Below are positions 53,110 to 64,000 of a DNA stretch of 64,000 nt, one piece after another. The notes beneath the pieces were generated by a model that was not told the origin of the DNA, made no database searches, and saw only the letters and a list, made by a program, of their open reading frames with translations. The stretch spans positions 11,568,001-11,632,000 of the forward strand of contig CM072869.1 of assembly GCA_036937835.1 (NCBI GenBank), read 5' to 3'. The stretch's first letter is position 1, and each line of letters opens with the position of its first letter. Made by a program: the position numbers and the translations under genes. The stretch is from Pampus argenteus (Eukaryota > Chordata > Actinopteri > Scombriformes > Stromateidae).

Positions 53110-53560
53110 ATTAAGTGATATGAGCAGCGCGCGCGCCTGACTGCCCCCCCTTTAAGAAGCCGACAGATCATTTGACGCGACACTTGTTAAGTTGACACGA
53201 CGCGACTTTTTACATTCATTATTATCTCACTTTCCGCATGCACCCCGACGAAGATATACAGTTGATATACTGATAATGTCTCCGTCTCCCAAATCCACTC
53301 TACGTCTCCCTCTTGTGCCTTTCCACTCTCACTCGCTGTAGCTACCGCCGCCACACTCCGCAACATTGTTTCTATTTCCGTTACTCACCTTTACTCCCAA
53401 GTCAGTCGCTGTATATAGACACTCTATATCGGTGGCTCCAGTGGATAAACGTAATTTCAGTTCACATTTACACGCTGACTGCTATTTTAGGGGGAGCTGA
53501 CAAACTCAGAAAAGCCAGTCTCCCTCTTGTCAGCAAGAGACTCCTCCCCTTATCTGACGA
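53110..53560 (-). promoter_or_regulatory. mef2a: Candidate mef2a promoter / CpG-rich region with upstream noncoding exon
   Basis: This stretch is richer in CG dinucleotides than nearly all the window (GCGCGCGC at about 53128, ACGACGCGAC at about 53197, GCCGCC). On the minus strand it holds a near-ideal donor, GAGTAAAG|GTGAGTAAC, after 53389, in line with a first noncoding exon starting somewhere in about 53400-53560 and splicing to the acceptor at 38573. A CArG-like CTATTTTAGG lies at 53482-53491. Start-site evidence is lacking, so exon limits are a guess. Confidence 0.45.
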
Positions 53561-53565
53561 GCTGC

Positions 53566-53569
<4 letters not shown>

Positions 53570-53633
<64 letters not shown>
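53570..53633. repeat. (CT)n(CA)n compound microsatellite at candidate promoter
   Basis: 33 nt of CT followed by about 31 nt of CA, about 180 nt upstream of the candidate first-exon donor. GA/CT tracts near promoters can bind GAGA-type factors and vary in length between alleles. Confidence 0.95.
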
Positions 53634-53635
<2 letters not shown>

Positions 53636-54079
53636 CAGTCCAACAAAACATTGGAACTAGATGGAAAACTGTCTCTGTTTATGTTTTTTTTTTTTTAAGT
53701 CGCAAATAAAGTGAGAAACCGAAATGTTTCAGAGGTGTATACAACATATCTTGCTGATTATTTGGATACGTGGATGTCGAAATACTTCTCACATTTGTTT
53801 CGTGACATTAGCCTGTTCATTATAATAACAACTCTGTTCTGTTGCAGAGTACAAATAGACTAAACCTACGGAAACTTTGAGAGAACTAACAGGCAAAAAG
53901 AAGTGACAAAACCGCAAAACTAGTCAGACAGAGTACATTCTGTTTTCGTTAAGCATGACTTGTAGATTTGGACAATTACTTTCCCAAAATTACTCAACTC
54001 AGCCTCATCACATTAGATATATTTGACGTCATACTGTATCTCTAAGACAACAGCAATGGAATTTGGTTTAAAGGGCACC

Positions 54080-54240
54080 TCCCTCATCCAATTGAAACCT
54101 GCAGCGTCTGTTGAGCAGCCAATTAGATGAAGAAGGTGGGACCTGTTCGACTCGCATAGGAGCATAAGTCACGTGTAAGTGCAGGATCAGAGGAGGTGTG
54201 GTGCCTGGAGTGTTCACTGGAAGCAGGTGAGATAGAAATC
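54080..54240. promoter_or_regulatory. CCAAT-box pair upstream of mef2a
   Basis: Two plus-strand CCAATT boxes about 30 nt apart (near 54089 and 54119) in a less AT-rich stretch, with a plus-strand donor-like GGAAGCAG|GTGAGATAG ending at about 54226. It could be a divergent or alternative promoter. No transcript evidence. Confidence 0.2.
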
Positions 54241-54394
54241 CAGCACAATTTAGCAATTATGTATTTTATATGGATGGTATGAGCGTGTAACCAGGTTTAG
54301 TATGACATGCTCATGGATACATAAATACAATTTGCAGTTTAAAGCCACTAGAGACATTTAGTCAAGCACTTATCATTTTGAAGGAGCCTACTTG

Positions 54395-54790
54395 TACTTT
54401 CTGCTCGTTTAAACTTTAACTCCACCATATTTTAGAAGGAAATATTGTACTTTAAGTATATTAATCCTACAGCTATTATTGGTACTTTACAGATTTAAAT
54501 ATATACAAATGTAAAGATGATCTTATAAATGTGTTTTACTCTGCTCAGTGGCGGAGATTAGCTCCACCCTTTGTCATACAACATCATCAAAATTCTACTT
54601 ATCAGATTAATAATAATAAATATAACACTGAGAGGGGCCCATTTTGATCCCAGAATGAATATTTTTACTTTTGATACTAGTGCATTTAGCTGATAATAAT
54701 TACATACGTATACTCAAGTAAAATTGCAACACTTATACCTGTAATTAAGTGTTTTACTGTTATTTTTACTTTGAATCCTTCTTTCGCCAC
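54395..54790 (+). repeat. Interspersed teleost repeat, copy 3
   Basis: Same family and orientation as 780-1140. It carries TACTTGTACTTTCTGCTC, GAAGGAAATATTGTACTTTA, GGTACTTTACAGATT, GATTAGCTCCACCC, TTTTACTTTTGATACTAGTG, TAGCTGATAATAATTACATA and TTATTTTTACTTTGAATCCT. Confidence 0.75.
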
Positions 54791-55573
54791 TGCTTGCTAC
54801 CTGCTACTGTATCTGAGGGTCCCTGAGGTGTTAAAGTTGCACAAAAGTTTATCCACCGTCCACACCTCAATATTTACAGTAGCTAAATAAATGTATGTGT
54901 AACAGTTTCTTATATTAAACTGACGGGTTTTAAACAATAGTTGCATGAAGTTTATTAAAATTAGTCTACGTTGGCTCATGCACAGGTCGAGGCTAAATAA
55001 GGGTACGCTTTATGGCTACATGATGTAATGTGGACTGGCTCTTCCAGCTTTTTGCTTCAACCGGTTTTGCTTTCTTGTGCAAGAAGGACAATATTATGAC
55101 ACACAGAAATTCCATTTGGCAAGTTTTAACCGAACCGTTCATAAACAGTATAACAGTCACTTTGTCTGTTATAATTTGTGCCAGTTTAATCAGACTCCAG
55201 ATTAAATGAATGTGTACATCACACATACAGTACAAGTCCATTCAAAGAGACAGAAAAAAACATGTAAAATACTAAACCAAAAGGACACTGTACTCCCACC
55301 TGCTTCCCACTCATACACCACGCCTTTGTGTCGCCATATTATTGCAGCTATTTTGTAGAACAATGGACAGTTTGTGTTTTACATTAACATGCTTTTGATT
55401 TGTTTGCTGGGTATCTTTTCAATGTCATTTGTTGATCAATAGTTTCCGAACCTAATGGCACATTCATCCTTTCCAAATGAGAGTTCAGGCAATTTTTCTT
55501 TCAGAACATAGAGACACATTTATTTGATCATAGCTGTAAATCACATGGTATTCACGCTTGTATACAAAATTAG

Positions 55574-55600
55574 TATTTTTATTTATTTATTTATTTTATT
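55574..55600. repeat. (TTTA)n microsatellite
   Basis: Short TTTA run with interruptions. Confidence 0.8.
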
Positions 55601-55739
55601 ATGTGGATGACAAAAAACAAAAACAAAACAACACTTGGCACTAAACTGTCTTTTTGTTTTGTGTACAAAACAAACGGATATCCCTGCCCCGTTCATTCAT
55701 GCAAAATTACATTCATCTAAATGTCCATAAAGCATCTAT

Positions 55740-55935
55740 AAACTCTGTGAAGAGACTGCATGACTGCACCAATCTGTCCACATTCAAAAAACTACTCAAA
55801 ACTCACTCACTCAGAGCTTTTAATGTTTGATTTAATGTCCTCTTTTAGTGTTTAGTGTTTTTTTTCTTCTGTGTGAAGCATCTTTGATTACATTAAAAGC
55901 ACTCTTAAGAGTCTACTCTAAATCAAATGTATTGT
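55740..55935 (+). mobile_element. LINE (L2-like) 3' end remnant
   Basis: A frame at 55741-55830 reads NSVKRLHDCTN and then LSTFKKLLKTHSLRAFNV before a stop. This is the usual C-terminal end of L2/CR1-like fish LINE reverse transcriptases (LxxFKxxLKTHLF). A T-rich 3' tail follows. Only the last about 30 codons remain, so it is dead. Confidence 0.6.
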
Positions 55936-56042
55936 AGTATTACTTCTATTGGCTTTCTGAAACCGAGCACTCAACCTTTTCTTGTTAGCTACAGGTCAAG
56001 ACATGGGCCTCTGACCAATACTGCTTCAATATCATGTGAGAG

Positions 56043-56057
56043 TATATATATATATAT
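56043..56057. repeat. (TA)n microsatellite
   Basis: 15-nt TA run. Confidence 0.75.
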
Positions 56058-58890
56058 GAACATATTTATTCTCTACACTTGAGTATGAGTAATCCACAGA
56101 ATGCATCTTATAGTTGAGTCTGCTCTTTACTACAGAAATGTATTTATTTCTATTTCTATATAATTCTAATGATCCACACAGCACAGAAAAGTCACACACA
56201 CTCCACTAGGAGTACATGCTCATTATTCTGCTCATTCCTGTGTATTATTCTGTATATAACATAACAGTTGTGACAAAAAACAATTAGACAAAAACAGTCT
56301 CCACCTGTTCTCCATCAGTAAAGTTTCTACCGTGTAGCAATTGTTTGTGAGTTCAGCTGACAACAGTGTGGATCCAAATTGCTCTCAGCATCCCCTTGAG
56401 CAGCACCTTTGTGTCGACATACACCTCTCCCATCTTCCCAAAGTGATGGCAGCAACAAAAACACTGTGTTGCTAGCAAAAACACAACCAACTTTAAGGTA
56501 GTGATTTACATAAGTATTACCTGAGCATGATGCTACAGTGTATATGATATATCCAGATCCTCACACAAGAAATAAAATCTCATATTGGATTCACTATAAA
56601 CCCCCAGATCAAACTTGACAAGGCATTAAGATTAATTAGTATCCATTTCCATGTGCAAGGCATCAAGACCTTTCCACATGTTCTCACCTGTTTGTTGTTG
56701 CTGTTGCACAAACGCCTTCACAGAACCTGCTGATCCAATCTGCACTTCTCCTCCCTCTTGACTTTCTTTATCTCATGCTTTCCTTCTGTCTACAACTCTT
56801 CCTCTTCTGTCTGCTGTCTTTGTTTCACTCTGTCCATTGATTTACCTCAAAGCCAGACCAGCTGGCTTTGAATGCTTCCCTTCGAGCCCTAAGAGGCCCG
56901 ACTTCACACCCTGTTCCTCCTCTTGTCCCTTGGTCTCTCTGCCGGCAGAGAGTAAGGGGGGCTGTGGTTTGAAGGGTAGGACCCCAGATGGACATAGACA
57001 TGTCGGGCATGCGTTATGTGATGAGGCTTGGCTCAGGGCTCTCTGGACCAGCCACAGCTGTCAGTCATATAGTAACTCCAGAAGCTGTTGAGGATTTTTC
57101 CTTCCTCTCACAGAAAGATGCAATTTTCTACAACATGGTGAACAATTTTAGAAAAGCTAATGTTCTTTGTAGTTGATACTGTGCTGTTAATAGTAGTTAG
57201 TAGTTAGTTTAAATAGTGAAAACAACAAAATATATGTATCTAAATGTACAAATCTTTGATGTCTATTTATTCAAATTTTTTTTTTTTTTTTTTTTTTTAA
57301 TTAAGGAAGAAAACCTACACATGACATAGTAAATGATGGGTTTCAACATGTTGCAGAGACATGTCAAATAACTTTGCTCCAGCAGGGCTTTAATGTGCGA
57401 CAGCTGGCATTTCCAACATTGCACCACACCACAAATAGACCCAGACACTCTTTCTCTCCAATTAAACAAGGGGCCTAAAACATGCGTCTCATGGAGCAAG
57501 CTTTATTAGGCTTTATAAGTCAAGTTTGATCCAAAATATGATAGTGAGGGAAAAAAAAATAGATGTTTATTTTGTAAATGAGGAAAAGCACAGACAGATC
57601 ACAGAGTCACACAGTTTTCTGAGGCAGAGATCTGACCACCGAATCTGAGGCATAACATTTCATTATCTGAGGCTCATTAAAACAGCCTCTCTGAAAAGCC
57701 CTCAACGCCCCTCACCAATCTCCCTTTCACTGCACATTCGGTCATGGGATAAACACTGCCAACAAGTACCATAAGGCAGTTCCAGTGACTTTTCAGAGAA
57801 TCTAAAGTTACCCATTACATAGTCTGTCGAGTGAGTTCCCAACATAACCAATTGGGGTTTTCTCACAACAGTATTGCTTAAGTACACACATACTGAAATC
57901 TAAAGGATTGCAACATGAAGTATTTAGAAAGTGCAAAAAACTCTCCATGATTATAATTATATTGATGGTACAAAAGTCTTCTAACAAAGTCGTATCTGAG
58001 GAGACCACAACTACGTGTTAGATAATCAAGATCAAGATCTAAAAATACTCCATGTCTCACAGTCTGGATCTCTCATTACCCACTGTAATTAAAAGTAACC
58101 AAGGCCTGCCATCTCCAAATAGCATAGAATAGCACACAACTGTTAATGCGAAAGAATGACACTTGAAATGAAAACCGCCAGTTCGCTGAGGAAAGCACAG
58201 CAGATAACACGGAGCTTTGAGATCTCCGGTGAATGTAGGTCAGTAGAAAGGTGTCCGCTTAGCCCTAATAGTGCAGTTAAATGTTTTGTTGTTGTTGTTG
58301 TTTTTGCAAATAAAGACAAAGTAGTGTATTTGTCTCACGGGTTTAACAACAAGAACGACTTGTGATGTTTTCCTTTTTTTTGTCTCCCTTCTATACAACT
58401 TCGACACTCTGTAGTAGGTTTTGCAAGCGCAGGTGCTCTTCCTGAGGCAAAGAACGACAGCATACACAGGTCCTTCTGATGAGCTGATGATCTCTCTTGA
58501 GATTACCAGTCTCTTGGGTTTCTAAATGTATTCTTCTCTGTTCATCACACTGCTTAAAGCTTATCGACTGCAAGGTGGAGTAGCCAAAAAATCCATCCTG
58601 GGTTGTTTGCTTGATGGACCTCGTTTTTTTCCTTCCTGCAGATGTATAGAAATCCAGATAATAACACAAGCTCTTTAATTTTGTACAATATTCACATGAG
58701 CCTATAGCTCCATTTATAAAATGTAGTCTCCATCGTACTGAGCTCATTAAAAATTGAACAAGGTCAGGAATGAAACTGCTCTTACCATTATTCATTTTGT
58801 CCCTAATTTCAAGTATTATTTAATTAATCACTTGGAATGAGTCAAATAATTCACAATGTCATGAGTTGCTGGGTGATATTAGAGTATTAT
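56058..58890. other. Intergenic sequence upstream of mef2a, no gene recognised
   Basis: Holds a T23 run at 57276-57298 and a (GTT)n tract at 58287-58305. The minus-strand frame at 58391-58795 (134 codons) has no recognised domain and is discussed as a candidate only. A GC-rich patch at about 56830-57080 also has no recognised product. Confidence 0.5.
57276..57298. repeat. Poly-T tract (23 nt)
   Basis: T23 run. On the minus strand it would be the A-tail of a retroposon, but no body was recognised to its right. Confidence 0.85.
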
Positions 58891-58891
58891 G

Positions 58892-58972
58892 AACAGTACC
58901 AGTCAAAAGTTTGGACGCTCTTTCTCGTTCAAGAGAATGGGCATGTGTGTCCAAACGTATGACTTTTAGTGA
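58892..58972 (+). mobile_element. Tc1/mariner-type terminal remnant (solo or internally deleted)
   Basis: ACAGTACCAGTCAAAAGTTT followed by GGAC is the well-known terminal sequence of fish Tc1-like elements. Only about 25 nt further on comes the opposite end, ATGTGTGTCCAAACGTATGAC, which is AGTCATACGTTTGGACACA on the other strand. The two ends sit almost directly together, with no transposase between them. Confidence 0.7.
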
Positions 58973-61721
58973 CTTACAAATGCATAAATCTTTTTCTAAA
59001 TAAATTTAATAAAATAGAAAAAACAACAATATTCCTGATGCTACAATTCTGGCTTTTTAGGAGGAACAAGTTTGATAATTCATGAAGTAAAACAGTCATT
59101 TTGTACTTTTCACAGTTGCCGAATTTTCACAGATTTTACTTACTTGATGATTGCATCATGAACAAAAACGTTGTTGCATGTGTGTGCGTGTGTACGTGTG
59201 AGATTCTGACATCGCCATAGCCAGTCAGCAGGTGCCATCACTTCTCATTCCCACCATTTACAGTGTAAAGACATGTTGAGGACGAGCAGGATCAAGAGTC
59301 TGCCAAAGGGAATGTGTGGGAGAGACCGCACTAATTTCTGCCTTTCAGCCATTTCTTCATGACACTTTAGCTATGTTTCTACATCATCCTAATGCTACTG
59401 TAATTTATTTTGTCAGACTGTATAGCAAGAAGGCTAAAGATGTCTGGATCTGCTGTCACTGTTTACATGTAGGTAGCATTTAGAGAAGACAGTGTTCCAC
59501 GCTCCAAATCTTTCCTTTAGACCTTTTTAACGTTAACCAGGCTCAAAAGACTTGAAATATGTGTACTGTACAGTAGGTCCACTTTTTTTAAACATTGATT
59601 CGAACATTTTTTCTCATACTAACTTTTTTGTTTTTTCTGTCATATCCTCTAGATTGCTGCTACACTGCTGCCTTTGAACACTGTGCACAGTATTTCATGC
59701 ATATTCCTTCACAATGCTCTATTACTGCACAGCAGATTTCTAAAAACCTACTCTATCACACAAATGTAGGTAGTAGGTGCCCAGTTCTCCCTAAGCATTA
59801 TGACTCACACCAGGCATAGAGCAGCTATCCAACTCTAATCCACAAGAGATAATTTGGTATTCATGTTTTACAAATGTGCTTGAGAAAAATCCCTAAATCT
59901 TTTTGGCAAGTGCAGTCGAGGAAAGTCGTGCAAGCATGTCATCCACCATGAAAAGGCAGCAGGATGGTGGAGTAAAGCAGGGCTTTGTCTCCTGAATTCA
60001 GCCTGAAAGACACTGCCATCATCAGCTTCTTTTGTTGCAGACTTTGTCTTTCCAGTATTTTGCTGGTTTCTCAAAGGTAAATAGAGGCTTGACTCAGTGG
60101 GGCACATGCAGTTTTCCTACAACAGGTAATAAATTTGCGTGTCAGGCCTGCGCGTCACAGATTAAACATGCTTTGTTTAGGATGATTTATGAGTGTGATG
60201 TCGTGCTGGGTGCGCTTGGCTGTGAGGAGCTGAGGGTTTGATGGTGGTGAGGGGGTAGCAGGTGAGGTGGTGGGTTCGTGAGTGTCAGATTTGTCTTACA
60301 GGAAGACTGATCTGTAGCTGCTCCGAGGGTGCCCACTGCAACACACACCTCTGTCATTAATCACACACAGCCTCAGAGTACAGAGTGCTTTGTCTTCTCC
60401 TCCTCTCACACCAGTGCTACAAGCTGTCACCATCCTGAGAAAAGCTTACTTCAGAACAACTATCAAGAAGTAAGGGAAACTGCTTTTGTATTCTGAAACT
60501 GTAGGGTATATGTGTACTCCCACAGAGATAGAAAAAAGATATAAAAGCTGTTGCATGCTAGTATACCTAACCCTAAACCCCCAACCCTTATCCCAACAGT
60601 CACTCAAGGAAAAAAAACTATAAAACCTAAAGATCATAAACTTGTCTATGAGTAGTTACATTCATATGCTCTGTTTTTTGTCTAGATATTGCCTGACCAC
60701 AATGTCTGCACTATTCTTGCACTCTTCCTCCTTCAAAGAAGGTTACCTGGATATACAGGATTAACTATCCTTATGAGGAAACAGCTGAATCTGCAGGTAG
60801 CACAGCTAAAAGCGTGATGACTTACAATCCAAACACAGCTGACTTCTGATGTCCCACTTACTACCGATCTTTCACACACACACACCTTCCTTTCTGAGCT
60901 GGAATCTGAGGTGTTAGTATTAAATGATAGATATTCTTTGAAGACAATGGACTAGAAGCACTGTTGGGACTTTGTGGTGGTCACTTGCAGGTGTTCTTCG
61001 GTAATTTGGTGTGCTTATTCCATCTTGAGAAGGGCTCATTGCATGAATGGAATATGGTAAGTCTCCTTCAAAAACGATCCAAAGCACACTGTTGGGTTTG
61101 TGCAAAAATAAAATGGCTTTATTTTTACGTGGCATTATGTATTTAAAATGACCAGTGCATCAGGCTGATTTGTACCAGGGATTGTTTTTGAAGACTTTTT
61201 GAAGCATTTTACATTTTTGATTGAGACCATATTCCAACCAATGCAATGAGCTCTCCACAAGATTTTAAATATTCTTTGTATAAGGCTTAGTAGTTGATCT
61301 TTGACTGTAAGATGAACATTAAGAAGGAATATTGTTGACTTTACTTCACATTACATACATTTAGAGCAAGGCAGCTTACAACTTCCATAGTAATGAGTGC
61401 TGGAGAGAAGTAAGTCGATCCCTTACAAAAACAAACAGCTGTGTGTTGAGAGTGTGTTGGCAAGGGAAATGTGAATGACTGCACCTGCAATGTCCACAAT
61501 AGTTTTAGATGTGATGAGTGCTGAATATCCATAGCCAAAATATGTCAAACCCTTGTCTGACACAAAAACCTCCCCTGTCTAAATTATCAAAGTGTTTTCA
61601 TGAGCGTAATAGCAATAATATATGATACTGTGGCAAGAAGAAAGGGACACAGAGAATATAAAACTTGGATGATAATAGTCTGTTAAAGCACACATTTATA
61701 ATAGCAAATGTATTTTTTTCA
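58973..61721. other. Intergenic sequence, nothing recognised
   Basis: No gene recognised. A degenerate CCCTAA-like patch at 60566-60598 is too short and irregular to be an interstitial telomere array. Confidence 0.5.
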
Positions 61722-61785
61722 CGTAAAGCACTTAGTAACTCTGTTTTGAAAAGTGTTGTATAAATAAAGTTTATTTTATGATATT
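61722..61785 (+). mobile_element. LINE 3' tail remnant (L2-like)
   Basis: The text GTAAAGCACTTAGTAACTCT, GTTTTGAAAAGTGTTGTATA, AATAAAGTTTATT is the classic 3' tail of fish L2-type LINEs (GTAAAGCACTTTGTAAC..AAAAGTGCTATATAAATAAAGT). The body is missing. Confidence 0.7.
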
Positions 61786-62359
61786 ATTATGTTATTCTAC
61801 ACCATTACACCATACAAAAATAAAACAAATTGGAAAAGAGGCAAAGCAGGAAGCAGAGCAAAGCTAAACAACAACAACCAAGCTGTATTATATCATACAT
61901 ATATTTCTAAAGCATCTCAGACCTGCTTTCTCTGTATATTTTAATGTACTCTCTGCTCCCCAAAACTGTGAAAAAAAAAGTCAAAATCTGTATGTTCTTC
62001 TCACTGCAATATGGCCTAAATTTTGCCATGTACCCTAGGCATCTCATAAACAGTTAATTTTTGAATGTAACCCTAGGTGGTCAGGAAGGAGAATAACGAT
62101 CTGTCAAAATAGAGTGCAGGTCCACAAAGCTTGCTTTCAGTGTGGAGGGCCAGATATGTGAAGTATATAATTGCGCGCACTGTTTAACATTTATTACATT
62201 CAGTACACCATTGCGGTTTGTTTATCGTAACATACCAGGCAAACAGAGTTAATGTGTGCCTAAGCAAATATTTGCAGCACTATATCAAATTCAGCTACCA
62301 AATTAAGGATATCAGAGAGGCCAAATAGGGTCGCGTGTGAAATAACAGAGTTGTTAGGC

Positions 62360-62410
62360 CTCCTGTGATAGGGCAATCTGTTCCATACACAGATTGCCCT
62401 ATCACGGGAG
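62360..62410. repeat. Near-perfect 22-bp hairpin with 7-nt loop
   Basis: The left arm (62360-62381) pairs with the right arm (62389-62410) over 22 consecutive positions: 21 Watson-Crick pairs and one G-U. The loop is TTCCATAC-like and 7 nt long. Pairing stops sharply outside the stem. It may be a MITE remnant, a recent inverted duplication or a short RNA hairpin. Confidence 0.85.
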
Positions 62411-64000
62411 TGGTTGAAGTGTTTGCACACAGAGCTTTGCCGCCTGCAGGCTTATATATCACACTGTGCCTTATTAAGAGCTTTAACAAAATCTGGCTTT
62501 CACTAGCCCCCCTTTAGTCACCACTCTGAGGGCAGCAGACTTCAGGACCTCTATTTCAACATAGCTCCGACTAAATGCTTAGTCCCCTTAACCAGATTGG
62601 GGCAGTATACATGTGCTTGATAGATAAAAAGCTGAGAAAAGACTCTGCTGCATAAACTCAGAACAGGATTTGTCTAAAGTGATATCCTTCTCCCTTCTTC
62701 ATGTGAGTGGTGTAAGGGATCAGACACACTACTTTATTGGATGTCATGGCTTGATTTGATTCAAATACATTTTTCACCACATTGCGCTGCTTGTTTAGAT
62801 GTGCACCATAAATGCTACACATTTTTGTGATGGTGCATGGTCTTTAAACTTTCCTTTCAAAATGTAATTTATGACCACATTGTACAGTTCTGATAAGGCA
62901 TGGTAAAGGCCTCATGGTACAAGTGCAGCTGTCAGCCAGACAAGTCATTTACTTAGATGCAAAAGTAATGAGCAGTGGTCCGAGAGAGTGAACCACTGAC
63001 CCATAAATTGATTATCTCCAGCTGCACGCTGACCCACTGAAATTACTTCACTGGAATCGCTGAAAGTTATGATGTATTCTGGGTGTAGTCTAACTCTGTC
63101 CTATTCCTCTAGTCACCAAAATAGAGGGCTCCATTTTATCACAGCATGATGGGAATTCCCCTCCATTTCCTCATGCTCTTGACCTCCCACCCTCCATTGT
63201 ATGTGTAAGGAGAGGGGTCTGGGGCTGGAGTAGACTGTGCAGCTCTGCCAGGCTGACAGATCAGCTCGACGTGCCCTCTGCTGCTCCGTCTGCACTGCGG
63301 CTCCATTGTTCTGCCCTCTCAGGCCAAGCCGCAGGGCAACTCCTCACCATTGTGTCTGACAGACCTGCAACCTGATACAATGGCACCAGGCGTCTGCCTC
63401 TGTCCCTATGGAACACTGATGCAGCATGTATATGTGCATTTGTGTGGGTGTACATGAGTACATTTAATAGCATTTGCGCAAACAAAATAATTGTAAAACA
63501 TATATATAGGCGAGTGCTCTTGTGTAACTGTTTTAAATATGTGAATACATATTTAGGGGGGTTTAACATACTCATCACACAGGAAATCTATGTGATCCAG
63601 GCATCACTGGCACAGGAAGAAATGCGGACCACATTGTAGTAGGACATACGATGCTTCTAGTAGCAAACTATACACTTGCAGCCACATATTTACTGCAACA
63701 AGAGGAAGACTGACATCTTATCTCACCTCCACAGAGAAATGGAAAAACTGAGTCTGAAGAAGCCTATAGTGCAGACACAACACAACAGCCTATACACATC
63801 AAAGCAAGCCCCAACGAAGCTGAGCATGCCGTTGTGTGTCACTGAGGAATAGTCCTTCTTTTATGTAACACACAGATGATTAAAGAGTTCAACACAGCAA
63901 GCAGACTAATGACTCCACTGGGTTGCAGGGAAACTCAGGAGAGAAGAAGGCAGGGCCTCTGGAGAATACTTGCTGAAATGGGGATAGGTTCTAAAATATA
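62411..64000. other. Right-edge intergenic sequence, nothing recognised
   Basis: AT-rich sequence with short open frames on both strands. No splice-supported exon, RNA gene or repeat family recognised. Confidence 0.5.

Larger units (their letters stand above)
38573..53388 (-). other. Probable mef2a 5' UTR intron, 14.8 kb
   Basis: Spans from the acceptor of the first coding exon to a strong donor at 53389/53388. It contains the unsupported 192-codon frame at 39226-39804, GC-rich islands near 42430-42740, 47480-47860 and 48200-48500, microsatellites at 41421 and 43448 and a SINE remnant at 50080-50175. Further alternative 5' exons may be present, but none could be recognised. Confidence 0.4.

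Noticed and set aside
53409..53421. TATA-like CTATATAC on the minus strand
   Set aside because: It lies only about 25 nt before the donor at 53389, so it would leave a first exon of almost no length.
53313..53709. Frames containing SLSLSL and THTHTH runs
   Set aside because: Translation of the CT/CA microsatellite next to the candidate promoter.
60566..60598. Telomere-like CCTAACCCTAAACCCCCAAC
   Set aside because: Only about four irregular units; too short and imperfect for an interstitial telomere array.
1..64000. CRISPR arrays, operons, phage or bacterial systems
   Set aside because: None seen; codon, intron and repeat structure are those of a vertebrate genome.

Overview
The window is vertebrate nuclear DNA, almost certainly from a ray-finned (teleost) fish. 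It is AT-rich, has large introns and canonical GT-AG splice sites, many CA/CT/TTTC microsatellites, and degenerate fish-type repeats (tRNA-derived SINEs, an L2-like LINE tail, Tc1-like termini). There is no bacterial-style gene packing. Most open frames in it are chance frames in introns or intergenic DNA.

One gene can be supported: mef2a (myocyte enhancer factor 2A, a MADS-box transcription factor), on the minus strand. Its coding part runs from an ATG at 38408 to a stop at 4557. Joining the exons by their splice sites gives one continuous frame: 38355-38408, 31035-31238, then one of two alternative exons (16262-16393 or 16060-16194), 14430-14652, 13254-13313, 8540-8724, an optional 24-nt exon at 6961-6984, 5360-5489, 5084-5207 and 4557-4893. 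The predicted protein has 482 or 483 residues, or 490 or 491 with the 24-nt exon. The alternative exon at 16060-16194 and the C-terminal half match MEF2A better than MEF2C or MEF2D from family knowledge. The MADS box, MEF2 domain, p38 docking motif, p38 target threonines, SUMO/phospho switch and C-terminal basic motif are all visible.

Layout from left to right: 1-560 holds a possible promoter and first exon of a neighbouring minus-strand gene. 780-1140 is an old interspersed repeat. About 1470-4556 is the probable mef2a 3' UTR. 4557-38572 is the coding body, with introns of 4.5, 14.6 and 7.1 kb. 38573-53388 is a probable 5' UTR intron of 14.8 kb. About 53110-53560 is a CpG-rich candidate promoter with an upstream noncoding exon. 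From 53570 to the right edge no gene is recognised; this part holds microsatellites, a second copy of the 780-1140 repeat family, LINE and Tc1 remnants and a strong 22-bp hairpin.

I found no new multi-gene system. The points most worth a second look are the 67-nt intron that probably forces mutual exclusion of the two alternative exons, the 24-nt microexon, a two-codon upstream ORF, a homeodomain/POU-site cluster in the largest intron, the hairpin near 62.4 kb, and three copies of one repeat family, one of them next to the MADS exon.
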